Origin: an uncultured Clostridium sp. | GTDB taxonomy: Bacteria > Bacillota > Clostridia > Clostridiales > Clostridiaceae | DNA: 64,000 nt | Direction: 5' to 3' | Assembly (NCBI RefSeq): GCF_910588715.1 | Contig: NZ_CAJURG010000002.1 | Coordinates: 1 to 64,000, forward strand | In this document: positions 14,477 to 23,657 of the stretch, in pieces | Layout: each line of letters starts with the position of its first letter | Position numbering within the stretch: position 1 is the first letter of the stretch | Program-made: the position numbers and the translations under genes | Notes under the pieces: generated by a model | Databases searched by the model: none | What the model saw: only the letters and a program-made list of their open reading frames with translations | Told to the model about the DNA's origin: nothing

Positions 14477-17128
14477 TTATTTGTTTTTCTTTTCTTTCTT
14501 TTCTTCAACTTCTACAGCAGCTTCTTTAACAGCTTCTTCTTTTTCACCATAGTAGCTAGTGATATACATTTCTTTTAATTCTTTCATTAATGGATATCTT
14601 GGGTTAGCTCCTGTACATTGGTCGTCGAATGCTTGCTCAACCATTTCATCTAATGATTCGAAGAACTTAACTTCGCTTACACCAGCATCTTTGATTGTTT
14701 TTGGCATATTTACTTTGTTTTGTAATTCGTCTATAGCCTTTAATAATAATTCAACTTTTTCAGCATCAGTGTTTCCACCTAATCCTAGGTGATCTGCTAT
14801 CTTAGCATATCTCCATGCTGCATTTGGATACTTGTATTGAGCAAATGCTGCTTGTTTAGTTGGAGCATCTGTAGCATTAAACTTAATAACTTCTTTCATA
14901 ACTAAAGAGTTAGCCATACCGTGTGGTAAGTGGTGGAATGCACCTAGCTTATGAGCCATTGAGTGGTTAATTCCTAAGAATGCATTACTAAATGCCATAC
15001 CTGCCATACAAGATGCATGAGCCATCTTTTCTCTTGCCTTAATGTTAGTTGTACCTTCATTATAAGCATCTGGTAAATATTTAAATACTAATCTGATTGC
15101 TTCTAAAGCTAATCCGTTAGTGTATTCTGAAGCCATTATTGATACGTATGCTTCAATTGAGTGAACTAATACGTCGATACCAGCACAAGCTGTTAATCCC
15201 TTAGGAGAAGTCATCATTAACTCTGCGTCAACGATAGCCATATCTGGAGTTAGTTCGTAGTCAGCTAATGGATATTTAACTCCTGTTTGTTCATCAGTTA
15301 TAACTGCAAATGGAGTAACTTCTGATCCAGTACCAGCTGAAGTTGCTATAGCAACCATCATAGCTTTTTGACCCATTGTTGGGAATTTGTATATTCTCTT
15401 TCTTATATCCATGAATGTCATTGCTAAATCGTGGAAGTTTACTTCTGGGTGTTCATACATAACCCACATGATTTTAGCAGCATCCATAGCTGATCCACCA
15501 CCAAGTGAAATTACAACGTCTGGTTGGAAGTTAGACATTTCAGCTGCACCAGCTCTAGCACATCTTAATGTTGGGTCTGGTTCAACATCTGAGAATATTT
15601 TGTATTGGATTCCGTTTGCTTCTAAAACTTCTGTAACCTTATTTGTATATCCCATTTCGAATAATACTTTATCTGTTACGATGAATGCTTTCTTTTTACC
15701 CATTTCACCTAATTCAGCTAAAGCAACTGGTAAACATCCATATTTGAAGTAAGTTTTTTCTGGAACTCTAAACCAAAGCATATTTTCTCTCCTCTCAGCG
15801 ATGCTCTTAACGTTAATTAAATGCTTAGGACCAACGTTTTCTGAAACTGAGTTTCCTCCCCATGATCCACAACCTAATGTTAATGATGGTGCTAACTTGA
15901 AGTTGAATAAGTCTCCGATAGCCCCTTGTGCTGCTGGCATGTTAATTAATGTTCTAGCAGTCTTCATTCTTTCTCCGAATGTTAATACTCTATCTCTATT
16001 CTTTAATTGATCTGTGTATAAAACTGATGTATGACCCATACCACCTAATTCGATTAATCTATCAGCCTTATCTAAAGCTTCTTCAAATGATTTAGCTTTG
16101 TACATAGCTAATACTGGTGATAATTTTTCGTGTGAGAATGGTTCTTCTAATTCAACTGAAGTAACTTCTCCAACTAAAACTTTAGCTGTTTCTGGAACGT
16201 CAACTCCTGCCATTTTAGCAATCTTGTAAGCAGATTGACCAACCATGTCAGCATTTAAGCCACCTTTTTCATTTAATATTATATTTCTAACTTTATCTAT
16301 TTCTTCACCTTGAAGGATATATGCTCCTCTTTCAGCTAATTCTCTCTTAACTTCATCATAAACTTCTTCTAAAACGATAATTGATTGTTCTGATGCACAA
16401 ATAACACCGTTATCGAATGTCTTAGAAAGTAATATTGAGTTTACAGCCATTTTTATGTGAGCTGATTCATCAATGATTGCTGGAGTGTTACCTGCTCCAA
16501 CCCCTAAAGCTGGTCTTCCTGATGAGTAAGCAGCCTTAACCATTGCTGGACCACCTGTAGCTAAGATTATATCTGATTCTCTCATAACGTTTTGTGATAA
16601 TTCAACTGATGGTTGATCTATCCATCCGATTATTCCTTCTGGAGCTCCTGCTTTAACTGCAGCTTCTAAAACTATTCTAGCAGCTTCGATTGTAGCATTC
16701 TTAGCTCTTGGGTGTGGAGAGATTATTATAGCATTTCTTGTCTTTAAAGCTATTAAACACTTGAATATTGCTGTTGATGTTGGGTTTGTTGTTGGAACTA
16801 TTGCAGCTATAACACCAATTGGTTCTGCTACTTTAGTAATACCACTTGTTTTATCTTCTTCTAAAACTCCACAAGTTTTCATGTTTTTATATTGGTTATA
16901 TATATATTCAGCAGCAAAGTTGTTTTTTACAACTTTATCTTCTACTATTCCCATTCCAGTTTCTTCTACAGCCATTTTAGCTAACTTAATTCTGTTGTGG
17001 TTAGCTGCTAAAGCCGCTTGTCTGAAGATTTCATCTACTTGTTCTTGAGTATAAGTAGAGAATTTCTTTTGTGCTTCTCTTAATTGTTTAATTCTAGCTG
17101 TTAATTCTTGAGCATTTGTAACTTTCAT
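14477..17128 (-). CDS. adhE: Bifunctional acetaldehyde-CoA / alcohol dehydrogenase AdhE
   Basis: 883 residues. It reduces acetyl-CoA to acetaldehyde and then ethanol with two NADH, and forms cytosolic filaments (spirosomes) in known family members. The N-terminal aldehyde dehydrogenase domain (about 1-440) has the catalytic Cys in FDNGVICASEQS. The C-terminal iron-dependent alcohol dehydrogenase (about 450-865) has GGGSAMDAAKIMW and metal-binding His residues in HSMAHKLGAFHHLPHG. A Lys/Glu-rich tail (EVEEKKEKKNK) is an odd extension. It is monocistronic, with GGAGG before the ATG, a consensus sigma-A promoter and a Rex operator just after the predicted start of transcription. Confidence 0.98.
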   Translation of the reverse strand: MKVTNAQELTARIKQLREAQKKFSTYTQEQVDEIFRQAALAANHNRIKLAKMAVEETGMGIVEDKVVKNNFAAEYIYNQYKNMKTCGVLEEDKTSGITKVAEPIGVIAAIVPTTNPTSTAIFKCLIALKTRNAIIISPHPRAKNATIEAARIVLEAAVKAGAPEGIIGWIDQPSVELSQNVMRESDIILATGGPAMVKAAYSSGRPALGVGAGNTPAIIDESAHIKMAVNSILLSKTFDNGVICASEQSIIVLEEVYDEVKRELAERGAYILQGEEIDKVRNIILNEKGGLNADMVGQSAYKIAKMAGVDVPETAKVLVGEVTSVELEEPFSHEKLSPVLAMYKAKSFEEALDKADRLIELGGMGHTSVLYTDQLKNRDRVLTFGERMKTARTLINMPAAQGAIGDLFNFKLAPSLTLGCGSWGGNSVSENVGPKHLINVKSIAERRENMLWFRVPEKTYFKYGCLPVALAELGEMGKKKAFIVTDKVLFEMGYTNKVTEVLEANGIQYKIFSDVEPDPTLRCARAGAAEMSNFQPDVVISLGGGSAMDAAKIMWVMYEHPEVNFHDLAMTFMDIRKRIYKFPTMGQKAMMVAIATSAGTGSEVTPFAVITDEQTGVKYPLADYELTPDMAIVDAELMMTSPKGLTACAGIDVLVHSIEAYVSIMASEYTNGLALEAIRLVFKYLPDAYNEGTTNIKAREKMAHASCMAGMAFSNAFLGINHSMAHKLGAFHHLPHGMANSLVMKEVIKFNATDAPTKQAAFAQYKYPNAAWRYAKIADHLGLGGNTDAEKVELLLKAIDELQNKVNMPKTIKDAGVSEVKFFESLDEMVEQAFDDQCTGANPRYPLMKELKEMYITSYYGEKEEAVKEAAVEVEEKKEKKNK

Positions 17129-17219
17129 TATTACATCCTCCTAAATAATCAATATTTATAGTAATTTTCATTGATATCTATTTAATTTATTTAAGTAAAC
17201 TTTGTTAAGTTTTTCCTCA

Positions 17220-17237
17220 TTGTTAATTACTTAACTT
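17220..17237. promoter_or_regulatory. Rex-type operator at adhE
   Basis: TTGTTAATTACTTAACTT matches TTGTTAA-N4-TTAACAA at 12 of 14 positions and lies a few bp downstream of the predicted transcription start. A lone half site TTGTTAA follows at 17202-17208. Rex control of adhE is well documented in clostridia. Confidence 0.75.
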
Positions 17238-17249
17238 GTCCACACTTTT

Positions 17250-17278
17250 ATTGTATCTGATTGTTTATTTTTTGTCAA
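17250..17278 (-). promoter_or_regulatory. adhE promoter
   Basis: Minus strand: TTGACA (17273-17278), exactly 17 nt, TACAAT (17250-17255). Predicted leader of about 115 nt to the ATG at 17128. Confidence 0.85.
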
Positions 17279-17484
17279 ACTTTTTTTAAAAGTTTTTTTA
17301 TTTTATTTTTAATTTGTTTTTCCAACAACTTCTATATCTTTGTATTTTCAATTATGATAACATTTACATAGGTTTTAGATTTTTTCTTAATTTTTTTAAA
17401 ATTTCCAACATTTATTTTAACTGTTAATACTTTTTTACATTTTTTATTCGACTAAATTGTATATTTTTTAACTTTATTCTTCTA

Positions 17485-17502
17485 TTGTTATATTAATAAC
17501 AA
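17485..17502. promoter_or_regulatory. Second Rex-like palindrome upstream of adhE
   Basis: TTGTTATATTAATAACAA matches 12 of 14 Rex positions with symmetric mismatches. It lies about 210 bp upstream of the adhE -35. Between the two sites (17280-17480) I see only A/T-rich DNA. Confidence 0.5.
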
Positions 17503-17529
17503 TGTTTAATTTAATATTTATTTTATATA

Positions 17530-17592
17530 AAAAAATTGAAATTTAGAATTACTCAATAAATTTTTAGGAGTAATTTAAATTTCAATTTTTTT
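17530..17592 (-). terminator. Terminator of the ABC importer operon
   Basis: A long stem, AAATTGAAATTTA(G)AATTACTC with GAGTAATTTAAATTTCAATTT, and T runs on both sides. It sits 11 nt after the ATPase stop. Confidence 0.9.
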
Positions 17593-17602
17593 ATTGATTA
17601 TG

Positions 17603-18406
17603 CTATGCTAATGATGTTAATAAACTCCTATCGCTTACTTCATCAATAACATTAGCGTTGCTAAACATCTCCATTAATTTTTCCGTTGTCAATTCTGATT
17701 TTTCTTTTTCTTTAATATCAAAAAGTACTTTTCCTTCATGCATCATAAGCAATCTATTACCATATTCTAATGCTTGCTTCATATTATGAGTTACCATTAA
17801 AGTAGTAATATTATTTTCTTTTATTACCTCTTGAGTAATGTCCATTATTTTAGCTGAAGTTTTAGGGTCTAATGCTGCTGTATGTTCATCTAATAATAAT
17901 AGCTTTGGATCTGACATAACTGCCATCATAAGTGTTAATGCTTGACGCTGTCCTCCTGATAATAGTGTTACTTTATTATAAAGTTTATTTTCAAGACCTA
18001 AATCAAGCTTAACAAGTAACTCTTTATAATACTCTATTCTCTTTTTATTAATTCCAAAAGAAAGTCCATAAGACTTCCCTTTATTATCTGCTAAAGATAA
18101 ATTTTCTAAAATGGTCATATTAGGTGATACACCTATTGATGGATTTTGATAAACTCGTCCAATTTCTTTTGCTCTAGCATATTCTTCTTTAAAAGAAACA
18201 TCTTTTCCATCTAAAAGTATTTTTCCTGAATCTATAGGTATATTTCCACTAATTAAATTTAACAAAGTTGATTTACCTGCACCATTTGACCCTATTATTG
18301 TTATAAACTCATCTTTATTTACTTCTATATTAAAATTATCAAAAACTTTATTTTCACTTATGGTGTTAGGATTAAATACTTTGCATAGCCCTTGAATCTT
18401 CAGCAT
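17603..18406 (-). CDS. ABC importer ATP-binding protein
   Basis: 267 residues. Walker A GSNGAGKSTLL, signature LSGGQRQALTL (the LLSGGQ context), Walker B LLLLDEHTAALDPK and switch His MVTHNMKQAL are all present. It energises the permease encoded just upstream. The family next to PF04392-type binding proteins often carries amino acids (TrpXYZ-like), but the substrate here is unproven. The ATG at 18406 (MLKIQGL) is preferred to the upstream in-frame ATG at 18427, which has no ribosome site. The gene overlaps the permease by 35 nt. Confidence 0.9.
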   Translation of the reverse strand: MLKIQGLCKVFNPNTISENKVFDNFNIEVNKDEFITIIGSNGAGKSTLLNLISGNIPIDSGKILLDGKDVSFKEEYARAKEIGRVYQNPSIGVSPNMTILENLSLADNKGKSYGLSFGINKKRIEYYKELLVKLDLGLENKLYNKVTLLSGGQRQALTLMMAVMSDPKLLLLDEHTAALDPKTSAKIMDITQEVIKENNITTLMVTHNMKQALEYGNRLLMMHEGKVLFDIKEKEKSELTTEKLMEMFSNANVIDEVSDRSLLTSLA

Positions 18407-19289
18407 TTTCTTCACCACCCTCACCATTATTACTTGATATTTTTCTTTTATTTTTTATTTTAAATGCATCACTATTAGATGCTAATGCCATAGCAACTAA
18501 TATAGCTGTTAATATTTTTAAGTCATTAGGATTTAACTTCATCCATAAGGCTACTGCTACAACTAATTTATATATTATTGCACCAAATATTGATAGTGTT
18601 GTAACCTTTATAATGCTTAATTTTCCAAATATAGATGTTCCTATTATTACCGCTGCAAGACCCATTACCACAATTCCTGTTCCCATTGTAACATCTGAAA
18701 ATCCTTGGTTTTGAGCTGTTAAAGCACCTGATAATGCCACTAAAGCATTACTTATTGATAATCCTAAAACTTTAATTATGTTCTTATTAACTCCTAATGA
18801 TGATACAACTTGTTCATTATCACCAACTGCAACTAATAAAAATCCTGTTTTTGTTTTTAAAAATAAATCTAAAATTATTTTTATCACAACTACTATTGCT
18901 AAGATAATAAATATTGAATTAATAAAAGGATTTTTAAAAATATGATTAGTATTAAATAATGGTATATTTGACTTTCCCATGATTCTTAAATTTACTGAGT
19001 ATAATCCCATCATTACTAATATACCTGACATTAAATTGCTTATTTTTAACTTCACATGTAAAAAGCCAGTTATTGCACCAGCACAAGCTCCACCTAATGT
19101 AGCAACTAATATAGTAACCCATGGATTTACTCCTTGAACTAACATAGCAGCTGAAATTGACGCTCCTAGTGGAAATGTTCCATCAACTGAAAGGTCTGGA
19201 AAGTCTAATATTTTATATGTTATATAAACTCCCATAGCTACTAATGCAAATAGTAATCCTTGTTCTAAAGCATTAAGTATTACATCCAC
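18372..19289 (-). CDS. ABC importer permease
   Basis: 305 residues with about eight to nine membrane segments. It is a branched-chain-amino-acid-permease-like family member (PDLSVDGTFPLGA near the N-terminus, then a conserved GxTGFLHVKLKISNLMSGILVM stretch). The C-terminus is charged. It forms the channel for the binding protein encoded upstream. Its GTG start overlaps the upstream stop as TAGTG, with GGAGG 9 nt before. Confidence 0.9.
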   Translation of the reverse strand: MDVILNALEQGLLFALVAMGVYITYKILDFPDLSVDGTFPLGASISAAMLVQGVNPWVTILVATLGGACAGAITGFLHVKLKISNLMSGILVMMGLYSVNLRIMGKSNIPLFNTNHIFKNPFINSIFIILAIVVVIKIILDLFLKTKTGFLLVAVGDNEQVVSSLGVNKNIIKVLGLSISNALVALSGALTAQNQGFSDVTMGTGIVVMGLAAVIIGTSIFGKLSIIKVTTLSIFGAIIYKLVVAVALWMKLNPNDLKILTAILVAMALASNSDAFKIKNKRKISSNNGEGGEENAEDSRAMQSI

Positions 19290-20299
19290 TATTCAACCCC
19301 TCCAGTTACTTTAAGTGCTTTTGCATTAATATCTTCTGGAATTTCTATATTTAACTTTTCTGCTACATCTGTGTTAATAGTAATAGACATATCACTTAAA
19401 GTAGTTATTTCAATATCACTTGGTTTTGCTCCATTTAAAATTTCTGCTGCCTTATATCCTGCTTCTTTTCCTAACTTAAAATAATCTATACCAATAGAAC
19501 AAAGTCCCCCCTTTGGAACTCCTGCTTCTTCTCCACATAACATAGGAATATTTTTACTTACACATATATTTCCCACTAAGTCGTAAGCTGAAGCTACTGT
19601 ATTATCTGTTGGTGCATATAAAGCATCTATTGAACCTATTGCTGCATTTAAGTTTTGATTTACTTCATTAACAGTTGTAACTGATATTTCCTTAATATTT
19701 ATTCCTCTTTTACTTGCTTCTTTTTTAAGCTCTTGAACTTGAGCTAAGGAATTGGCTTCTGATGAATTATACACTACACCTAATGTCTTTATATCTTTAA
19801 CTAAATTTGTTAATAAATCTAATTGTTCTTCCATAGATACCATATCTGAAGTTCCTGTAACATTAGTACCTGAACTTTCAAAGCTTTTAGCTACTCCTGC
19901 TTCTATTGGGTCTGTTACTGCTGTAAAAACTATTGGAATATCCTTTGTAGCATTATATGATGCTTGCAGACTTGATGTCGCTATAGAAAATATCATATCT
20001 ACCTTAGATGTAACAAATTGATCTGAAATAGTTTTAGCAATTGATATATCTCCTTGAGCATTTTGATAATCAACTTTTAAATTTTTTCCCTCTTCAAATC
20101 CCTTTTCTTTTAATCCTTCTAAAAACCCTTCTCTAGAGGCATCTAAAGCATCATGTTGAACTAATTGATTTATCCCAATTGTATAAATATTTTTAGCTTC
20201 TTCAGTTCCATTAGAATCTTTTGCTTTTCCGCAAGAAACTAATCCTGTAACAACTAAAATCCCGCTTAAAATTAGTGCTAGCTTTTTCTTTCCTACCAT
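19289..20299 (-). CDS. ABC importer substrate-binding lipoprotein (PF04392-type)
   Basis: 336 residues. A lipoprotein signal with LVSCGK lipobox precedes two Rossmann-like lobes of the ABC_sub_bind family (IGINQLVQHDALDASREGFLEGL, VTDPIEAGVAKS, GTSDMVSMEEQLDL, YAPTDNTVASA, GEEAGVPKGGLCSIGIDYFKLG). Relatives include TrpX-type tryptophan/tyrosine receptors, and the ligand here is not proven. The ATG at 20299 is chosen over a TTG at 20305 because the G-rich ribosome site ends 8 nt before the ATG. First gene of the three-gene operon. Confidence 0.9.
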   Translation of the reverse strand: MVGKKKLALILSGILVVTGLVSCGKAKDSNGTEEAKNIYTIGINQLVQHDALDASREGFLEGLKEKGFEEGKNLKVDYQNAQGDISIAKTISDQFVTSKVDMIFSIATSSLQASYNATKDIPIVFTAVTDPIEAGVAKSFESSGTNVTGTSDMVSMEEQLDLLTNLVKDIKTLGVVYNSSEANSLAQVQELKKEASKRGINIKEISVTTVNEVNQNLNAAIGSIDALYAPTDNTVASAYDLVGNICVSKNIPMLCGEEAGVPKGGLCSIGIDYFKLGKEAGYKAAEILNGAKPSDIEITTLSDMSITINTDVAEKLNIEIPEDINAKALKVTGGVE

Positions 20300-20317
20300 A
20301 TTCAATTCCCCCCAAAT

Positions 20318-20443
20318 TTAAAATAACTCAAAATTTTATATTGCCCCCTTATTTATTATTAAGCTAAAAAAATAATACTTTTCTTTTATTTAAAACTAAT
20401 ATTATTTGATTATATTTTATTACTAAAAATTGAGTTATTTTAG
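20318..20443. repeat. Long-range inverted repeat in the ABC operon leader
   Basis: AAAATAACTCAA (20320-20331) recurs inverted as TTGAGTTATTTT (20430-20441), with an A/T-rich extension on both arms. The arms flank a 90-nt region. The pair could fold in the leader RNA or act as paired operators. I looked for T-box features (AGGGTGG, specifier loop) and saw none. Confidence 0.5.
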
Positions 20444-20520
20444 TAAATTGTTATTATTCATATTATCATATTTTGTATATATTGTAAATATTTCATTTTT
20501 ATACTATTCAAGATATTAAA

Positions 20521-20552
20521 AAAGATTAGTATAAAAGCTTTATACTAATCTC
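20521..20552 (-). terminator. Terminator of the MarR gene
   Basis: GATTAGTATAAA / TTTATACTAATC, a perfect 12-bp stem with a 3-nt loop and TTTTTT on the minus strand. Confidence 0.9.
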
Positions 20553-20609
20553 CTATGTTTTTAATATTTTTTCTTAATAATATTAATTATGCTTTACTTT
20601 ACATATAAA

Positions 20610-21068
20610 TTAACCTAGTAAATTATATTTTTCTTCAAAAAAGTTAGTCATTTTCTTTAATGCTGTTATAAGTATAACCTCTTCATTTTCCGGAAGCTCT
20701 TTTATTATACTTTCTATCATATCTTCATGGAATTTTGCATGACAATCAAATGCTCTTTCTCCTCTGTTTGTTAGTTTTATTAAAACTACTCTTCTATCTT
20801 CTTCTATTCTTCTTCTTTCAACGTATTCCTTTTTTATTAACCTGTTTATAGCAGTAGTTAAAGTTCCTACTGTTATTTCTAATTGTTTTGCTACTTCTGT
20901 CATAGTCATTTCTCTATCTTTTCCAATAGCTTCAATGATATGATTTTCAGTCACAGATAAATCACTAAATTCACCTTGTTTTATTGCAGCTGCTTCAATC
21001 TTTAAAATATCATTAAACAGCTTTACTAACAACATATTTAAAACGTCTTCAGACTCTTTGCGCATCAT
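20610..21068 (-). CDS. MarR-family regulator, FabT-like
   Basis: 152 residues. The winged-helix domain contains MTMTEVAKQLEITVGTLTTAINRLIKKEYVERRRIEEDRRVVLIKLT, including the wing DRR. Sequence style (LFNDILKIEAAAIKQGEFSDLSVTENHIIEAIG) resembles clostridial FabT-type regulators of fatty-acid synthesis. However, no fab genes are adjacent here, so the target is unknown. GGGAG lies 9 nt before the ATG at 21068, whereas an in-frame GTG at 21077 abuts it. It lies upstream of the ABC operon but is separated by its own terminator. Confidence 0.85.
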   Translation of the reverse strand: MMRKESEDVLNMLLVKLFNDILKIEAAAIKQGEFSDLSVTENHIIEAIGKDREMTMTEVAKQLEITVGTLTTAINRLIKKEYVERRRIEEDRRVVLIKLTNRGERAFDCHAKFHEDMIESIIKELPENEEVILITALKKMTNFFEEKYNLLG

Positions 21069-21213
21069 TGGTTTCACTCTCCCAAAAAAAATTAAAAATA
21101 TAGTATTATTATAAAATATATCAATACATTTTATCCAGTATTATTTAAAATTATTTATCACTTAAAACTTCTAAATTTTCTCACAAAGCTAATATAAAAA
21201 GTCTTATTAAATT

Positions 21214-21244
21214 AAAAAGGAATGTAAAATTTACACCCCTTTTT
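21214..21244 (-). terminator. Terminator of the SEC-C gene
   Basis: AAAAAGG..TGTAAA / TTTACA..CCTTTTT with a T tail on the minus strand. Confidence 0.8.
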
Positions 21245-21255
21245 AAATAATTAAT

Positions 21256-22380
21256 TTATCCACAACATTTTTTGTATTTCTTTCCACTACCACATATACA
21301 TGGGTCGTTTCTACCTATTTTAACATCATTAACAACTCTAGAATTTTCTTTTTGTATTTCATCTTCTGTAAATCCTTTTAAAGACCATTTTCTAATGCTC
21401 TTTGCAAGAACTTCTAATTCATATACAAAAATGTCTTTTTCTTCACCTGATTGTAATTGATACGCTTGTAAGAAGGTATCTATGGCTTCTGATTTTTCTA
21501 CTTCATTTTTTATAGCAATCATAAAGCCTTCCATCTCTTCTTTTAATATATTTTTATCAATAACAAATAATTCTCCAAGAACTCTTTCTAATTTAGTTCT
21601 TTGTTTATTTTCTTCAACAAAATCAACTTTACCAGCTTTTATTAATGATTTTTTATCAAATTTATAGTAATTATTTTTACATTCTTCTTGAAGCTTTAAT
21701 ATTTTTTCTGCATCTTCAACATCTATATTGCAAAGCATGTCTCCATCAATAACATAATCATAACCAAGCTCTTCCCCGTTTGTTATTAATGCTTTTATGT
21801 ACTCTTCCTCAAGGCTTGTTCCAAATATGTTTTTTACATTAGATATTATAAAGTCAAATTTACAAACACCATAGTAATAAACCATTCCTGAAATAGATTT
21901 TATTACTTCTTCGTTTAATCTAGCCCTATCTTTTAATTCTTTATTTAATTGCTCACTAATTATGCTCTTTAATTCTTTTGGCATAACTACAAATGCTTCA
22001 TCATTTTTTAATCCTGAAAAAGCTAAACCTCTATTTCTTAAATAATTAATGTACATCATATCAGTACATTCATACTTTTTAAGTCCAGTTATTTTAGTTA
22101 ATTCTTCTATGTATTTTAAAGAATTTTCTTCCATTAACTCTAAAGCAATTTTAGTATTTTCTAAAATTACAGTAACCATTTTTTCAACTGCATCAGCTTT
22201 CTTTAATGTTGTAATACCTCTTACTGAATATTTCTTTGCTATTTTAACTAATTCATCTTTAGTCATTTTTTCTAAGAAAGCTTTTAAAGTGCAATCTTCA
22301 TCTATGTTTTTCCACATTTTTTCAACTACCTTATTATCAGCCTTCGTTATTTCTTCTTGAAGTTTATTTTTACATTCCAT
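21256..22380 (-). CDS. SEC-C zinc-motif protein with Rho-N-like start
   Basis: 374 residues. The C-terminus is a SEC-C zinc-binding motif (GRNDPCICGSGKKYKKCCG) as at the SecA C-terminus. The N-terminus (about 20-70; FLEKMTKDELVKIAKKYSVRGITTLKKADAVEKM) looks like a Rho-N/SAP-type helix pair. The middle is helical with no clear enzyme motif. SEC-C proteins are often linked to protein export, chaperones or RNA, and no function can be assigned. Monocistronic, GGGGTGA upstream. Confidence 0.85.
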   Translation of the reverse strand: MECKNKLQEEITKADNKVVEKMWKNIDEDCTLKAFLEKMTKDELVKIAKKYSVRGITTLKKADAVEKMVTVILENTKIALELMEENSLKYIEELTKITGLKKYECTDMMYINYLRNRGLAFSGLKNDEAFVVMPKELKSIISEQLNKELKDRARLNEEVIKSISGMVYYYGVCKFDFIISNVKNIFGTSLEEEYIKALITNGEELGYDYVIDGDMLCNIDVEDAEKILKLQEECKNNYYKFDKKSLIKAGKVDFVEENKQRTKLERVLGELFVIDKNILKEEMEGFMIAIKNEVEKSEAIDTFLQAYQLQSGEEKDIFVYELEVLAKSIRKWSLKGFTEDEIQKENSRVVNDVKIGRNDPCICGSGKKYKKCCG

Positions 22381-22587
22381 TTAATTTATGTCACCCCGTA
22401 TTATATTTTACAAAAAAAATCGCTTATTTTAATTATATATGTTTTTTCGATATAGTCAAAATTATTTTTTACCAAAAAAAATCGAAGATGCCTATATTAA
22501 TTTAAAAAAAATTATGATAAAATTATTTTAAAAACAATTTTGACTTTCAAACTATTTTATTAAAAATATATATAAAGGAGATTAAAA

Positions 22588-23538
22588 ATGAAGATTAAGA
22601 AAATTTTAGGAATATTTTTAAGTGTTATTATAATTATTTTTGGAATATCTCTAGGCTTTGTAGGAAATTATTTTTATAACTTAGCTTTAAATCCAAATAC
22701 ACCAAAGGATATAGTTTTTGGTACTCCAGAAGAAGCCGAAGCAACAAGCGGACAAGTTTTAGATTCTGATGTTGCATGGTTATTAAATGATTCAAACTAT
22801 ACTGATGAATACATAACTTCTTCTGATAAATTAAAGCTTCACAGCTATAAAGTTACAAATCAAAATAATTCTAATAAATGGGTAATTGCTGTACATGGTT
22901 ATACAAGTGAAGGAATAAACATGAGCACATATGCTAAGCATTATTATGATAATGGTTATAATGTACTTATTCCAGATTTAAGAGCTCATGGATTAAGTGA
23001 AGGTAATTATATCGGAATGGGCTGGGATGATAGATTAGATATTATTTCATGGATAAATTATATATTAAATGAAAATCCTAATGCTGAAATAATACTTCAT
23101 GGAGTTTCTATGGGAGCTGCTACAGTATTAATGACTTCTGGTGAAGAAATTCCTTCTAATGTAAAGGCAATAGTTGCAGATTGTGGTTATACATCTGTTT
23201 GGGATGAATTTGCATATCAATTAGATGATTTATTTTCTCTGCCTGAGTTCCCAATACTTAATGTTTCGTCTATGGTAGCAAAAATAAGAGCTGGTTATTT
23301 CTTAGGGGAAGCTTCCTCTTTAGAGCAAGTTAAAAATTCTAAAACTCCAATTTTATATATTCATGGAGATAAAGATGATTTTGTTCCTTATTATATGATG
23401 GAAGAACTTTATAAGGCAACAAGCTCTGAAAAAGAGATGTTAACAATCAAAGGTGCAGAACATGCTAAAGCTTCAGAAGTAGACCCTGAAACTTATTGGA
23501 ATACTGTAAATAACTTTATAAACAAATATATGAATTAA
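22588..23538 (+). CDS. Membrane-anchored alpha/beta hydrolase
   Basis: 316 residues. One N-terminal membrane helix (about 5-28) is followed by an alpha/beta-hydrolase fold facing outward. Seen are the oxyanion HGYTSEG, nucleophile elbow HGVSMGAATV (Ser), acid HGDKDDFVP and His in GAEHAKA. It is similar in layout to YqkD-type hydrolases. The substrate is unknown, possibly an ester or acyl peptide. AAGGAG lies 8 nt upstream. The gene stands alone and is divergent from the SEC-C gene. Confidence 0.9.
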   Translation: MKIKKILGIFLSVIIIIFGISLGFVGNYFYNLALNPNTPKDIVFGTPEEAEATSGQVLDSDVAWLLNDSNYTDEYITSSDKLKLHSYKVTNQNNSNKWVIAVHGYTSEGINMSTYAKHYYDNGYNVLIPDLRAHGLSEGNYIGMGWDDRLDIISWINYILNENPNAEIILHGVSMGAATVLMTSGEEIPSNVKAIVADCGYTSVWDEFAYQLDDLFSLPEFPILNVSSMVAKIRAGYFLGEASSLEQVKNSKTPILYIHGDKDDFVPYYMMEELYKATSSEKEMLTIKGAEHAKASEVDPETYWNTVNNFINKYMN

Positions 23539-23550
23539 TATTAAAATCTA

Positions 23551-23595
23551 AAAAAATAGCTATATCATAATTAAATTATGATATAGCTATTTTTA
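23551..23595 (+). terminator. Bidirectional terminator
   Basis: AATAGCTATATCATAATT / AATTATGATATAGCTATT stem with A and T tracts. It serves the hydrolase and perhaps the converging dihydrouridine synthase gene. Confidence 0.92.
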
Positions 23596-23657
23596 TTCTA
23601 TTATTAATAGATAGTTTTTATTTATATGATATATAAACGATTGTTTAATATATCTAA

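Noticed and set aside
15387..17048. Plus-strand frames within adhE
   Set aside because: Antisense to adhE; no starts with ribosome sites and no recognisable products.
17202..17208. A third full Rex operator at adhE
   Set aside because: Only one half site (TTGTTAA) is present; the second half does not match.
20306..20609. T-box or other amino-acid riboswitch for the ABC importer
   Set aside because: No AGGGTGG or T-box antiterminator sequence is present; only a long inverted repeat.
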